The notes beneath the pieces were generated by a model. That model saw only the letters and a list, made by a program, of their open reading frames with translations. It made no database searches and was not told the origin of the DNA. From contig NZ_CP034145.1 of NCBI RefSeq assembly GCF_003856835.1, positions 744,001-808,000 of the forward strand: 64,000 nucleotides of DNA. The letters run 5' to 3'. Within the stretch, counting starts at the first letter, position 1; every line of letters starts with the position of its first letter. Below are positions 25,985 through 34,227 of the stretch, in pieces. Origin of the DNA: Haloplanus aerogenes (lineage in GTDB: Archaea > Halobacteriota > Halobacteria > Halobacteriales > Haloferacaceae). A program made the translations under genes and the position numbers.

Positions 25985-26806
25985 TTAGAGTGATCGGTCA
26001 ATGTTATGAGTAAAACAGGCGATAGTGAGTTCCCGAAACTGTTTCCACCAGTGCCTTGAGCGGACGAATGCCCCGTATTTCCGTTTGAGCCGGGAGTTTA
26101 CCGTCTCGTTCTGACTACGCTGACCGTAGAGATCAGCATCCATCCGAGCATTCCACGCTTTGTGAAGTGACGAGAACTCTCGGTGTTTGATAAGCGGACG
26201 AAGATTCTCCTCACGGGCTAACGCGCGAATCTTCTGGTCGTCATATCCCTTGTCACCGAGGAGAATAGCCACTTCACCAATATTCCGCTTGATGAGCGAC
26301 GGCGCGATTTTCGAGTCGTGTTTTCTGGTCGTCGTCACGTGGAGATCAAGGATAGCATTCGCTCTCGTGTCCACGAGAAGTGTGACTTTCAACTGCTGAA
26401 TCGTCAACTTCGTTCGCTTCGTGTAGTGTTTCGAGGCGTGACTCCGGTCGAAACCGGATGCATCGATACCGACGACACCGTTGGTTGGAAGGAGTGCAAC
26501 CGAGAGGTTGAGCAGTACGCGCCATACGGTCATATCAAGCTGATTGAACGCCTTGCACAACGTCGAAGGGGACGGGAGTTCCTCCAAATCGAGGGCACTC
26601 CGAATCCGGGGCATCTCGATAAGTTCGTCGAGAAGCGTCCGATACGTCGTATTCTTCCGAACTTTGAGGCAGAGCAGGGCAATGTGTTGATGGAGTGTGT
26701 ACCGCCGTTTCGAGAACTTCGAGGAGTAGCGAGCAACCGCTCGCCGGGCTAAGTGCATTGCTTGTTCGACGAACCGGAGTAATCGTGACTTCGGGAGGGC
26801 CTGCAT
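25985..26806 (-). CDS. IS5-type transposase
   Basis: The 273-residue DDE transposase has the N-terminal helical region followed by the catalytic core: 'NGVVGIDASGFDRSHAS' (first Asp), 'GEVAILLGDKGYDDQKI' (second Asp) and 'DLYGQRSQNETVNSRLKRKYG' (Glu with the Y-R-E pattern). It is of the usual length for the small haloarchaeal IS5-group elements and appears intact. The start codon at 26806 is 33 nt inside the right terminal repeat. The left end expected near 25930 is absent, so the element is probably immobile. Confidence 0.9.
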   Translation of the reverse strand: MQALPKSRLLRFVEQAMHLARRAVARYSSKFSKRRYTLHQHIALLCLKVRKNTTYRTLLDELIEMPRIRSALDLEELPSPSTLCKAFNQLDMTVWRVLLNLSVALLPTNGVVGIDASGFDRSHASKHYTKRTKLTIQQLKVTLLVDTRANAILDLHVTTTRKHDSKIAPSLIKRNIGEVAILLGDKGYDDQKIRALAREENLRPLIKHREFSSLHKAWNARMDADLYGQRSQNETVNSRLKRKYGAFVRSRHWWKQFRELTIACFTHNIDRSL

Positions 26807-26838
26807 TCGGTCACACTACCGGGCGAACCTGTAACTCT

Positions 26839-26858
26839 CTGAGGATTTCAACAGAGCC
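26839..26858 (-). repeat. Right terminal inverted repeat of the IS5-like element
   Basis: CTGAGGATTTCAACAGAGCC, reverse complement of the 20-mer at 25141-25160, with 20 of 20 matches. It lies just upstream of the transposase start codon, the standard position of the end. Confidence 0.75.
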
Positions 26859-26958
26859 GATCGTCCTACAATCGCATGGATTTCACTCCCGCTCGTCACC
26901 GCAAGAGCATGTTCGTCAACGACGATAACACCGGTCAAATAGTCATAGAACACACATC

Positions 26959-27528
26959 ATGCGACGATTCACCACACACGCTCTGTTGATCGTGGTCGGT
27001 CTCATCAGTGGGTTGCTCACCGTTGCCGCTGGGCCACGAATCGGAGATAGTCCGCCTGAGCAGCTGGCGATCGTTTGTACGCTTCTCGCTAGTGGTGCCT
27101 TGCTCATTACGGGCGGAGTTTGGTTCGTCGATCGAGAGTCGGATACAGAACGATATATTCGGGTCCCCGCAACGATGCTCCTTCTACTCGGGGGCGGCGT
27201 AATCGTCGTTGCAATCGTGGCATCGCAACCGCTCCAAGGAGGGATAACGCAGGGACTCAGAGCCATTCTCATGGGGCTAGTGGTTCTCGCGGGGGGCAGC
27301 GTCGCCTTTGTGGGCTGGCGGTGGCTTCAGCGACGGAACATTCGATATCCGCTCGCTCTCCACACGGTCGTGCTGGGACTCGGACTGAGTTATGTGCTGT
27401 TCAAACTGGTTGATCAGGCTATTGCACCAATCCCGACACCTGTGCTCATCCTCATTCCGCTCGGTGCCGTTGCCCTTGGGCTGGGGGTGCTGTTTCGGTT
27501 CCCTGTTCAATCCAAACCCAGTGAATAG
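26959..27528 (+). CDS. Membrane protein of unknown function
   Basis: The 189-residue protein has about six predicted helices, including 'LLIVVGLISGLLTVAAG', 'LLLLGGGVIVVAIVASQPL', 'ILMGLVVLAGGSVAFVGW' and 'VLILIPLGAVALGLGVLF'. The tight helix-loop-helix layout and short loops suggest a small integral protein, but I see no motif. It is the first of two consecutive hypothetical membrane genes in the accessory island. Confidence 0.65.
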   Translation: MRRFTTHALLIVVGLISGLLTVAAGPRIGDSPPEQLAIVCTLLASGALLITGGVWFVDRESDTERYIRVPATMLLLLGGGVIVVAIVASQPLQGGITQGLRAILMGLVVLAGGSVAFVGWRWLQRRNIRYPLALHTVVLGLGLSYVLFKLVDQAIAPIPTPVLILIPLGAVALGLGVLFRFPVQSKPSE

Positions 27529-27631
27529 GCCGTTCGAAAGTTCATTATAGAGGTGGCGGGTATCACATCGTGAAAGAAGGAAACAAAGAATGCCCACAAA
27601 GCAGTTAATGCGACATCACCTGTAATTTAAC

Positions 27632-28228
27632 GTGAATAAGCAAGCCTTCGTATTATCGAGCGTAGGTCTTGTACTTTTGTGTGTTTCTATTGCTATGGGA
27701 GGTCTTTCTACAGGTTATGGAAAGGGAGCAATCCCGATATTACTCCGAATCGGTGTTGGATACACCGTACTCGGCGTTCTGACCGCTCTTTTGCAGCCAA
27801 TCTCCGTACGGAAAGGATATTTGAATGCGTTGGGGACAGTAATTGTTCTCTTCGTCGTCGGTGTTGGAGTCATGTACTATGATTTGGGGATACAACCGCC
27901 CGAATATGGTACTCCACTGACGATACCTCTATTGGTGGGGAATCAAATTCAATTATCCCTCATTATGCTCCCAATTCCAGCAGGCTATATCTCAGGGAGA
28001 CTCATTAGTGAAGAAAAACACTCGATGTCAATGCTCCTCCTTTCGAGCGCAATTGTGGTAGGCGCGCTTGGAAGTACAAAAGTCGCGTTAGCGCAAGGGT
28101 CTGCACCCGGATTCACCACCGTGTATTTCTTCGTATCTACGCTCGCTGTAGGGATATTTTCGCTACTCCCACTAAGTGTGATGTCGCGGTTCGACCCGAA
28201 CAGCACAGTCTTTGAGCGAGACAGTTGA
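27632..28228 (+). CDS. Membrane protein of unknown function
   Basis: The 198-residue protein, starting at GTG 27632, is predicted to span the membrane about six times: 'VLSSVGLVLLCVSIAMGG', 'IGVGYTVLGVLTALLQPI', 'VIVLFVVGVGVMYYDLG', 'LSLIMLPIPAGYISGRL' and others. It shares layout but no clear sequence identity with the preceding membrane gene. The base composition is distinctly less GC-rich than core genes, as for the whole island. No known domain. Confidence 0.6.
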   Translation: MNKQAFVLSSVGLVLLCVSIAMGGLSTGYGKGAIPILLRIGVGYTVLGVLTALLQPISVRKGYLNALGTVIVLFVVGVGVMYYDLGIQPPEYGTPLTIPLLVGNQIQLSLIMLPIPAGYISGRLISEEKHSMSMLLLSSAIVVGALGSTKVALAQGSAPGFTTVYFFVSTLAVGIFSLLPLSVMSRFDPNSTVFERDS

Positions 28229-28319
28229 GCCACCAGCCTGAATATTTGATTACAGATTGAATCAGTAGATTCGCACATCTACTGAGCGGCTGTTGCACGC
28301 TATGTTATGTCTGAAGAAT

Positions 28320-28336
28320 AGGATTTCCACAGAACC
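28320..28336 (-). repeat. Degenerate IS end
   Basis: AGGATTTCCACAGAACC matches the IS5-like right end (AGGATTTCAACAGAGCC) at 15 of 17 bases and faces the same way as 26858. It lies in a 250-bp gene-free stretch (28229-28478) that otherwise shows nothing I recognise. Possibly a further solo end. Confidence 0.45.
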
Positions 28337-28478
28337 GGCGAGTTTACATTCATCAACAAGGTTCCGGCTTACGCACCTACACCTGGGGAAAATAGGGGCA
28401 CAAAGTAGGTGAAGGGACACTACGTTTCACTCTGGCTGTGAAGTAGGTCGTCTATACTTAGCGTTCAGGGGTTCGTCT

Positions 28479-29015
28479 TCACTCACTAGTCTCTTCGGCT
28501 TGATCGTCCGTGATGGGCTCAAGAGATTCTTCCATCCGTTCGAACTTGGCTTCACGGCGCGCTTCCTCTGACGGCTCTTTCTGCACGAGAGATGCACCCT
28601 CTGGCAGGTCTACGTCCATGTCCTCCAAGGGGTCCATGTCGAGGACCATCTTGCGGATCTCCATATCCCGACTGAGTTTTCCGACCATTTGCTCGAATGT
28701 TGTCTCTCGCTCGTGGCGCACACGCCGCAACTCTCTGACTTTCCGGTCAAACTCCGTCTTCTGTGCCCAATCATAGATCCGACGCCCAAGCAGCGTCAGC
28801 TCATACCGCTTTTCCGTTCCGTGCTCAGTTGGCCGATGACTCACCACAAAAATATCGTGTTCGACACCTTCTGAGAGCCGTGAGGACACCGTCGACCCGC
28901 TCACTGAAACCGCATCATCGAGAGCGTTGAATGTCGCTGTTCCCGTCCCGATCTCCGTGATTAGTTCGGGCGCACCCTTTTTCCGCAGAAACGCCTCGAG
29001 TTCGTCCAAGCCCAT
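28479..29015 (-). CDS. Winged-helix transcriptional regulator
   Basis: The 178-residue protein has an N-terminal winged-helix fold: 'PELITEIGTGTATFNALDDAV', then 'SGSTVSSRLSEGVEHDIF' as recognition helix, and the wing 'RPTEHGTEKRYELTLLGRRIYDW'. The C-terminal half is a charged coiled-coil-like helix (REGIONS near KVRELRRVRHERETTFEQMV). The ATG at 29015 is preferred over GTG 29036. The MarR/PadR-like domain cannot be assigned to a defined family. It is probably part of the island rather than the core genome. Confidence 0.72.
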   Translation of the reverse strand: MGLDELEAFLRKKGAPELITEIGTGTATFNALDDAVSVSGSTVSSRLSEGVEHDIFVVSHRPTEHGTEKRYELTLLGRRIYDWAQKTEFDRKVRELRRVRHERETTFEQMVGKLSRDMEIRKMVLDMDPLEDMDVDLPEGASLVQKEPSEEARREAKFERMEESLEPITDDQAEETSE

Positions 29016-29311
29016 CGTACTCCCGGTTCGCCCCACATCACTATAAACCCAACTGAAATTTGACTCAAACTGATTCTTGATCTATATCGAATTGAAGCTA
29101 CAACCGATTCTCTAACTACAGCACGCATACCACTTGATATGTCGCCCGGTACAAGCTTAGAGCAGATAATCGACGATAATGCTCAACTATATTTCCACTC
29201 TACTCTATACTGTTCTTCGCTCCTACTCAGCAGATATATCTATACAGAATCACTCCAGTATTGGGTCGATCACGACTCAGAAGCGGAGTGGTTCGCCCTG
29301 GAGGTGGCTCA

Positions 29312-31042
29312 ATGGCGACTGATCCATCGGCTGTCGCTGACTCAATCATTGTCCACGCGGAGACGCTCTGTGAACGTGAAGACCACCTCTGGGACGTTAT
29401 TCGTCAGCTATCGATCCCCGTCGCCAACCTCGGGGATACCCGCGATCAGAACCGCGTAACCTTTGGAACTGACGAGATGTTCCGCACGCTCCTGTTCAGA
29501 GGAATTCGAGGCATCTCACAGAACGAATTAGCGCAACGGCTCGGTCGGGAGCCGAGCTTAGTCAAGAGCTTCCACCTCGACATTACCGATCTCTCGAATA
29601 CGCCCACCCAGCAACAACTCTCGTACACGCACGCGCAGTTCAGCGAGGACACTCAGGAAGTCCTCAATCGGACGGTTGCTGGCGTCCGGCAAGTGGCTCT
29701 TGATAATGATGTTCTCACGGAAGGCCTTGTTCCGTCAGTCTCCGTAGAAACCGAGGAAGGGTCACAAAGTGCGAATGAGTACAAAAAGGAGAAGGCCCAG
29801 AAGACACTAACGCTTGCTCGAAAGCACGTCATCCCTGAGTTCGACACCCACCGAGCGGCCCACAAGACGTACTCCGACGAGGTGATGCTGGATATGTTTG
29901 CGAGTATCTGCGCGAACAACGGCAGTGCCCACTCAGAAGCCGAGTACGGCTGGCTCACCGACGACGAACTCATCTGTGACGACTCGACGTTCCTACGCAC
30001 AATCAAGAAGATTGCGACGCCCGAAGCGTCCGACGGGCAGCTCACGTTCGAAGATTTCGAGGACGATGATTCGATGCCCGAGATCGACCAGATTCGGGAC
30101 GCGATTATGACGGCGTTTAACGCCGCGACGGAAAACATCATCAACTCGATCCGTGGTGACGATCCCTTCGACTCTCGTGAGACCGTTGCAGCCATCGACA
30201 TCACCCACGAGCAGTTTCACGTCTGGCCGTGGGAGGACAAGGAGGCGGGGATCGCGAAGCCAGACTACCCGAAGATGGTGAGCGGGTACAAGAAAGACGG
30301 CGAGTACAAGCGTGGGTACAAGTACGCTACTATCACGCTGGTTGGCGACCATGCACCGATCGTCCTCGGTATTGAGCCGGTCAAAGAAGACTCTACGTGG
30401 GAGCGCGACGGTTCGCCGTCGTACTCGAAAGCTGACCTGGTGAGTCGATTGCTCGACCGAGCAGAGCAGTTCGTTGACCTGGACATAGTGATGTTCGACC
30501 GTGGGTTCTACGCCAATCGTGTGTACGCGAACGTTCACGAGCGTGGGCTCACGTATCTCTCCCCAGTGCCGACGTACGAAGATGACTTGGCGGCGATTCA
30601 GGATATCCAAGCGCATCCGACGGCGGACAAGGCCGTCAAACACGATGTCCCGCTAGGGATCGACGGCGAAATCCATCACGAGGCGGAGTTCCTCTACACG
30701 CCGAGTACGAGCGACGATGCTGACGGGAAGTACGCGGTGTTCGTGACCAACGAGGACCACGTCGAACCCAAGGAGATTGCGAGCGTGGTGAACAGCTACA
30801 GTCGGCGGTGGGACATCGAGAACCAGTACAAGTCGATCAAGGACTTCCTGCCGAAGACCTCGTCGACGGACTACCGGCTGCGCCTGTGTAACTTCGCGCT
30901 GTCGACGCTGATCTATAATCTGTGGCGGCTCACAGACTATTTGATCAAGGTCGCGCTCGATAAGCCGATTCGGTCGCCGCCAGTGATCACGGCGAAGACG
31001 TTCGTGCGAGCGTTGGGCGACTTCCTGCGTGAGTTCGGGTAA
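29312..31042 (+). CDS. DDE transposase of IS4-superfamily type
   Basis: The 576-residue protein shows a DDE transposase layout: 'TVAAIDITHEQFHVWPW' (first Asp), 'LDIVMFDRGFYANRVYANV' (second Asp) and 'VVNSYSRRWDIENQYKSIKDFLP', matching the Y-(2)-R-(3)-E-(6)-K signature of IS4-related enzymes. The start 'MATDPSAVADSIIVHAETL' at 29312 is best supported, since upstream sequence is not protein-like. I could not establish the terminal repeats: only a poor match, CTACTCAGCAGATA (29223) versus CTACTGACAGATA on the other strand at 31111-31123, was found. Confidence 0.85.
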   Translation: MATDPSAVADSIIVHAETLCEREDHLWDVIRQLSIPVANLGDTRDQNRVTFGTDEMFRTLLFRGIRGISQNELAQRLGREPSLVKSFHLDITDLSNTPTQQQLSYTHAQFSEDTQEVLNRTVAGVRQVALDNDVLTEGLVPSVSVETEEGSQSANEYKKEKAQKTLTLARKHVIPEFDTHRAAHKTYSDEVMLDMFASICANNGSAHSEAEYGWLTDDELICDDSTFLRTIKKIATPEASDGQLTFEDFEDDDSMPEIDQIRDAIMTAFNAATENIINSIRGDDPFDSRETVAAIDITHEQFHVWPWEDKEAGIAKPDYPKMVSGYKKDGEYKRGYKYATITLVGDHAPIVLGIEPVKEDSTWERDGSPSYSKADLVSRLLDRAEQFVDLDIVMFDRGFYANRVYANVHERGLTYLSPVPTYEDDLAAIQDIQAHPTADKAVKHDVPLGIDGEIHHEAEFLYTPSTSDDADGKYAVFVTNEDHVEPKEIASVVNSYSRRWDIENQYKSIKDFLPKTSSTDYRLRLCNFALSTLIYNLWRLTDYLIKVALDKPIRSPPVITAKTFVRALGDFLREFG

Positions 31043-31135
31043 CGCTTTTCTCACGCCGGGTCCACTGATTCGGTAGCGGCTGCGCTATTCTTTTTCGCGT
31101 GTTTTCGAGGTATCTGTCAGTAGATAAAGCAATAG

Positions 31136-31444
31136 TCAGTCGGTGAGTCGATCCCGCTCGGTATTCGCGCCGGTTGTGGACTCACCAGCTCCCAGAATTT
31201 CCAGTTTCGTTTGTAGCCTTAAAAGAACGCGAAGAATGTGACGCCTGTCGACGGTGCTCGTCGCTGGGACATCCCTCGTAGACGTGCGTACTCCCGTCGT
31301 GTGGCTCTCGATGTCGTCCCAGTCGTACTCGACGCCCAGTCCGGGGCCCTCGGGTATGCGCACCCGCCCGTCGTCGTCGACGCCGACGTTGTCGAGCGGA
31401 TACTGGGACTCTGTACTCTCGATCCGCGTGATCTGCGGTGCCAT
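31136..31444 (-). pseudogene. C-terminal fragment of an enolase-superfamily (mandelate racemase/muconate-lactonizing type) enzyme
   Basis: The coherent part of the frame is 'PLDNVGVDDDGRVRIPEGPG', then 'LGVEYDWDDIESHTTGVR', which is the typical C-terminal cap of dehydratases in the mandelate racemase subgroup (D-G-x-V-x-V-P-x-G-P-G-L-G-V). The barrel and all catalytic residues are missing, and after TTGVR the frame runs on into unrelated sequence. The fragment lies next to the large transposase gene, so an insertion or deletion probably removed the rest. Confidence 0.6.
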
Positions 31445-31472
31445 CCCTGTCGGTCCAGAGAAGACGGAACGG

Positions 31473-31664
31473 CTACCGCCCGGCGCGGTACTCGCCGTGT
31501 TTCATCCCGAGGACGAAGGCGACGACGGCGAAGACGATCATCGACGGCAGCACCATCATGAAGACGGTTCCGGGTGCCATCATCCCGCTCCCGGCGAGGC
31601 CGACGGTAGCGAGGGCCGTGACGGCGACCAGTATCCCCACCGACCGGACGAAGTCGAAGTCCAT
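31473..31664 (-). CDS. Small two-helix membrane protein
   Basis: The 63-residue protein has two hydrophobic segments: 'VGILVAVTALATVGLAGSG' and 'GTVFMMVLPSMIVFAVVAFVL', with a charged tail (KHGEYRAGR). It belongs to a group of short haloarchaeal membrane proteins with the MMAPGTV...VLPS pattern. Function unknown. It lies next to the enolase-superfamily fragment on the same strand. Confidence 0.65.
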   Translation of the reverse strand: MDFDFVRSVGILVAVTALATVGLAGSGMMAPGTVFMMVLPSMIVFAVVAFVLGMKHGEYRAGR

Positions 31665-31902
31665 GTGTAGACGACGGCACCGCGCGGCAAAAAGGACGGC
31701 GGGTGCGACGGGTGTGTTTCGTTTAGTAGCGATTGGTCCCGAGAATGCGGGGGCTTTCTGGCTATCAGCACGCTGATTCTCTCAACTAGATACACCGTGC
31801 GACGACCGACAAACGATTAGTGCGCGGAGCGTCGACTCCTACCCATGCACCGTACGACCACCGCGGCTACCCGGCGGGCCAGCCCGCCAGCGGAGGTGTA
31901 GC

Positions 31903-33759
31903 GTGCCCGACCTACCGCCCGTCTACGGTGGGCGTATCCTCCACGTCCACCTCGATACCGGCGAGTCCGAAATCGAATCCATCGACCCCGACGACACCCG
32001 TCGATTCCTCGGGGGTAATGGCTTCGCGGCGAAGGCGGTCCACGACCACGTGCCGCCCGACGCCGACCCGTTCGACCCCGAGAACGTCCTGACCTTCGCC
32101 GTCGGGCCGATGAACGGCACGCCCTTCCAGTCGACGAGTCGGGGTGTGGTCGGCTTCGTCAGCCCACAGACGAACGGCTTCTTCGACAGTACCTTCGGCG
32201 GCACCTTCCCGCGTGCCCAGAAGACGACTGGCTTCGAGTTGATCGTCCTCCACGGCGCCGCGGACGACCTCTCGTACGTCCACGTAGACGAGGACGGCGC
32301 GAGTGTCGAACCCGCGGCCGACCTCGCGGGGATGGACACCTACGAGACGTGCGCCGAAGTCGAGGACCGCGCCGGCGACGACGCCGCAAACGACGTACAC
32401 GTGATTGCCGCGGGTCCGGCAGGCGAGAATCAGGTGCGCTTCGCCTGCCTGCTTCACGACTCCGAGATGCGCGAGGGGGTCGCCGGCCGCGGCGGCGCGG
32501 GCGCCGTCCTCGGCTCGAAGAACGTGAAGGCGGTAGCAATCGAGGAAGGTGACTTCCGCCCGGAACCCGCCGCAGACGGTGATCTACGGGATCTCGTCGG
32601 GAGTCGGATGAAACCCCTGATGGAGGAGACGCAGATGCTCCAGAACTACGGCACCAGCGGCCTCGTGGGGCCGATCAACGAGATGGGGAAACTCGGCCGG
32701 CAGAACAACCGGGTCGAACAGGCGCCGGACGACCTGGCCGAGGCGATCAGCGGCGAACGCATCCGCGAGGAGTTCGTCACCGAGGACACGACGTGTGCGA
32801 ACTGCGCCGTCGCCTGCGGCAAACACGTCACCGTGGAGAGCGAGGGCGTCACCGACGGGAAGATTCCCGAGTTCGAGAGTCTGTTCGGCACCGCGACCAT
32901 GACCGACACCTTCGACGCCGAGCGGGTGATGAAGGCCAACGACCTCTGTGACCGCCTCGGCATGGACACCATCTCGTGGGGTGTCTCCGTCGCCTTCGCG
33001 CGCGAGTGTTACGACGAGGGGCTCCTGACCGACGACGACTCGCCACACCTCGCGTTCGGCGACGCCGATGGCCTCGTCGAACTCGCGCGTCTGACCGCCC
33101 ACCGCGAGGGCTTCGGCGACCGCCTCGCGGAGGGGTCGTTCCGTCTCGCGGACGAACTCGGTGACGAGGCCGACCGGTATCTCCACGGCACCAAGGGGCT
33201 GGAGTACGCGGCCCACTCCCCGCGCGGCCTGAAGGGCATGAGCATCGGCTACGCCACCGGGACCCGCGGTGGCTCCCACCACGACACCCGCCCGACGCTC
33301 CAGTACGAGGGTGAACACGCCGAGACGACGGCGGGGACGCCGGCGTTCGCCGCGCGCACCCAGCATTTCACCGCGCTCGGCGACTCGCTCACACAGTGTC
33401 GGTTCGTGAGCGAGGCCGGGTGGGGCAAGCGCGTCACCGACCGCTACCGCGACGCCATCAACGCAGCGACGGGGTGGGATCTCTCGACCGACGAAGTCGA
33501 GCGCATCGGCGAACGGATCTACAACCTCGAACGCCTCATCAACGTCGAGCGCGGCGTCGCCCGCCGCGAGACGGACACCCTCTCCCACCGGGTGATGCAC
33601 GAACCCATCCCCGAGGGGCCGAGCGAGGGGATGTACTGCCCGCCGGACGAACTGTCGTCGATGCTGGACGAGTACTACGACTTCCGCGGGTGGGACGACG
33701 ACGGGATTCCGACGCCGGAACGGCTGGACGCGCTGGATATGGCGGAACTGGCGGACTAG
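31903..33759 (+). CDS. Aldehyde ferredoxin oxidoreductase family protein
   Basis: Enzymes of this family contain a tungsten (or molybdenum) bispterin cofactor and an adjacent [4Fe-4S] cluster and oxidise aldehydes with ferredoxin. The 618-residue protein has the N-terminal domain 'LGGNGFAAKAVHDHV', the glycine loop 'GVAGRGGAGAVLGSKNVKA' that grips the pterin, and cluster ligands C298, C301, C305 (CANCAVAC) plus C499 (SLTQCRF). The spacing follows Pyrococcus AOR. Translation begins at GTG 31903. A possible 18-codon leader peptide precedes it (31845-31901). The aldehyde substrate cannot be inferred. Confidence 0.93.
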   Translation: MPDLPPVYGGRILHVHLDTGESEIESIDPDDTRRFLGGNGFAAKAVHDHVPPDADPFDPENVLTFAVGPMNGTPFQSTSRGVVGFVSPQTNGFFDSTFGGTFPRAQKTTGFELIVLHGAADDLSYVHVDEDGASVEPAADLAGMDTYETCAEVEDRAGDDAANDVHVIAAGPAGENQVRFACLLHDSEMREGVAGRGGAGAVLGSKNVKAVAIEEGDFRPEPAADGDLRDLVGSRMKPLMEETQMLQNYGTSGLVGPINEMGKLGRQNNRVEQAPDDLAEAISGERIREEFVTEDTTCANCAVACGKHVTVESEGVTDGKIPEFESLFGTATMTDTFDAERVMKANDLCDRLGMDTISWGVSVAFARECYDEGLLTDDDSPHLAFGDADGLVELARLTAHREGFGDRLAEGSFRLADELGDEADRYLHGTKGLEYAAHSPRGLKGMSIGYATGTRGGSHHDTRPTLQYEGEHAETTAGTPAFAARTQHFTALGDSLTQCRFVSEAGWGKRVTDRYRDAINAATGWDLSTDEVERIGERIYNLERLINVERGVARRETDTLSHRVMHEPIPEGPSEGMYCPPDELSSMLDEYYDFRGWDDDGIPTPERLDALDMAELAD

Positions 33760-34154
33760 CTCGCCCCGGCGTCGCGGTAGCCGGCGACGAACCACGCGCC
33801 GAGGGCGACGACGGCGGCGACGATGACGAACACCCAGAACGCGACCCACGCGGCGACGGCGACGTTCCCGACGTAGATGCCGGTGGCGACGACAGCGACG
33901 CCGGCGGCGACGAACGGCGTCAGGAAGGGCAGATCGGTCCACGACCCGCCGGTGTTGTAGTATTCGACTGCGTACCCCCACACGTTGCCGACGGTGAACT
34001 GGAAGACGACGAGGCCGAAGAGGCCGGACAGGACAGCGCGTAGTATCGCACCGCCAGTGACGGTGCCGGCGCGCAGGAGGGCGAGTCCCGTCCCGGCGAC
34101 GAAGACGACGAGCATCACGCCGTGCCAGGGGCGGAGGCGGTTGTGGAGGGCCAT
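33756..34154 (-). CDS. Small membrane protein of unknown function
   Basis: The 132-residue protein has about four helices, including 'GVMLVVFVAGTGLALLRAG', 'VLSGLFGLVVFQFTVGNVW', 'PFVAAGVAVVATGIYVGNV' and 'VFVIVAAVVALGAWFVAGY'. The start at ATG 34154 (MALHNRLRPWHG) is chosen because it begins immediately before the first helix. It overlaps the convergent oxidoreductase gene by 4 nt at the stop codons. No known domain. Confidence 0.68.
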   Translation of the reverse strand: MALHNRLRPWHGVMLVVFVAGTGLALLRAGTVTGGAILRAVLSGLFGLVVFQFTVGNVWGYAVEYYNTGGSWTDLPFLTPFVAAGVAVVATGIYVGNVAVAAWVAFWVFVIVAAVVALGAWFVAGYRDAGAS

Positions 34155-34227
34155 AGCCGTGACTCGTCGGGTAGGGTAAAGAGACCGGCGACGTACTGGT
34201 GGGATGTATCGAAGTGCCCGATACACG

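Larger units (their letters stand above)
25985..26858 (-). mobile_element. Remnant IS5-like insertion sequence with intact transposase, left end missing
   Basis: The right end is well marked: an IS terminal repeat at 26839-26858 next to the transposase start. Beyond the transposase stop (25985) no matching repeat is found for at least 400 nt; the two left-facing copies are at 25141 and 25492. The extra sequence between them carries a membrane-protein gene and a truncated lipoprotein. Coordinates given here cover only the part supported directly. Confidence 0.6.

Noticed and set aside
29223-31123. Terminal repeats of the large DDE element
   Set aside because: The best pair, CTACTCAGCAGATA and CTACTGACAGATA, needs a gap and has mismatches, so I do not claim element boundaries.
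31845-31901. Possible 18-codon leader peptide before the aldehyde oxidoreductase
   Set aside because: The short ATG frame ends 1 nt before the GTG start, which could allow coupling, but the peptide is Arg/Ala/Pro-rich with no ribosome-binding site or regulatory codons; such frames arise by chance.
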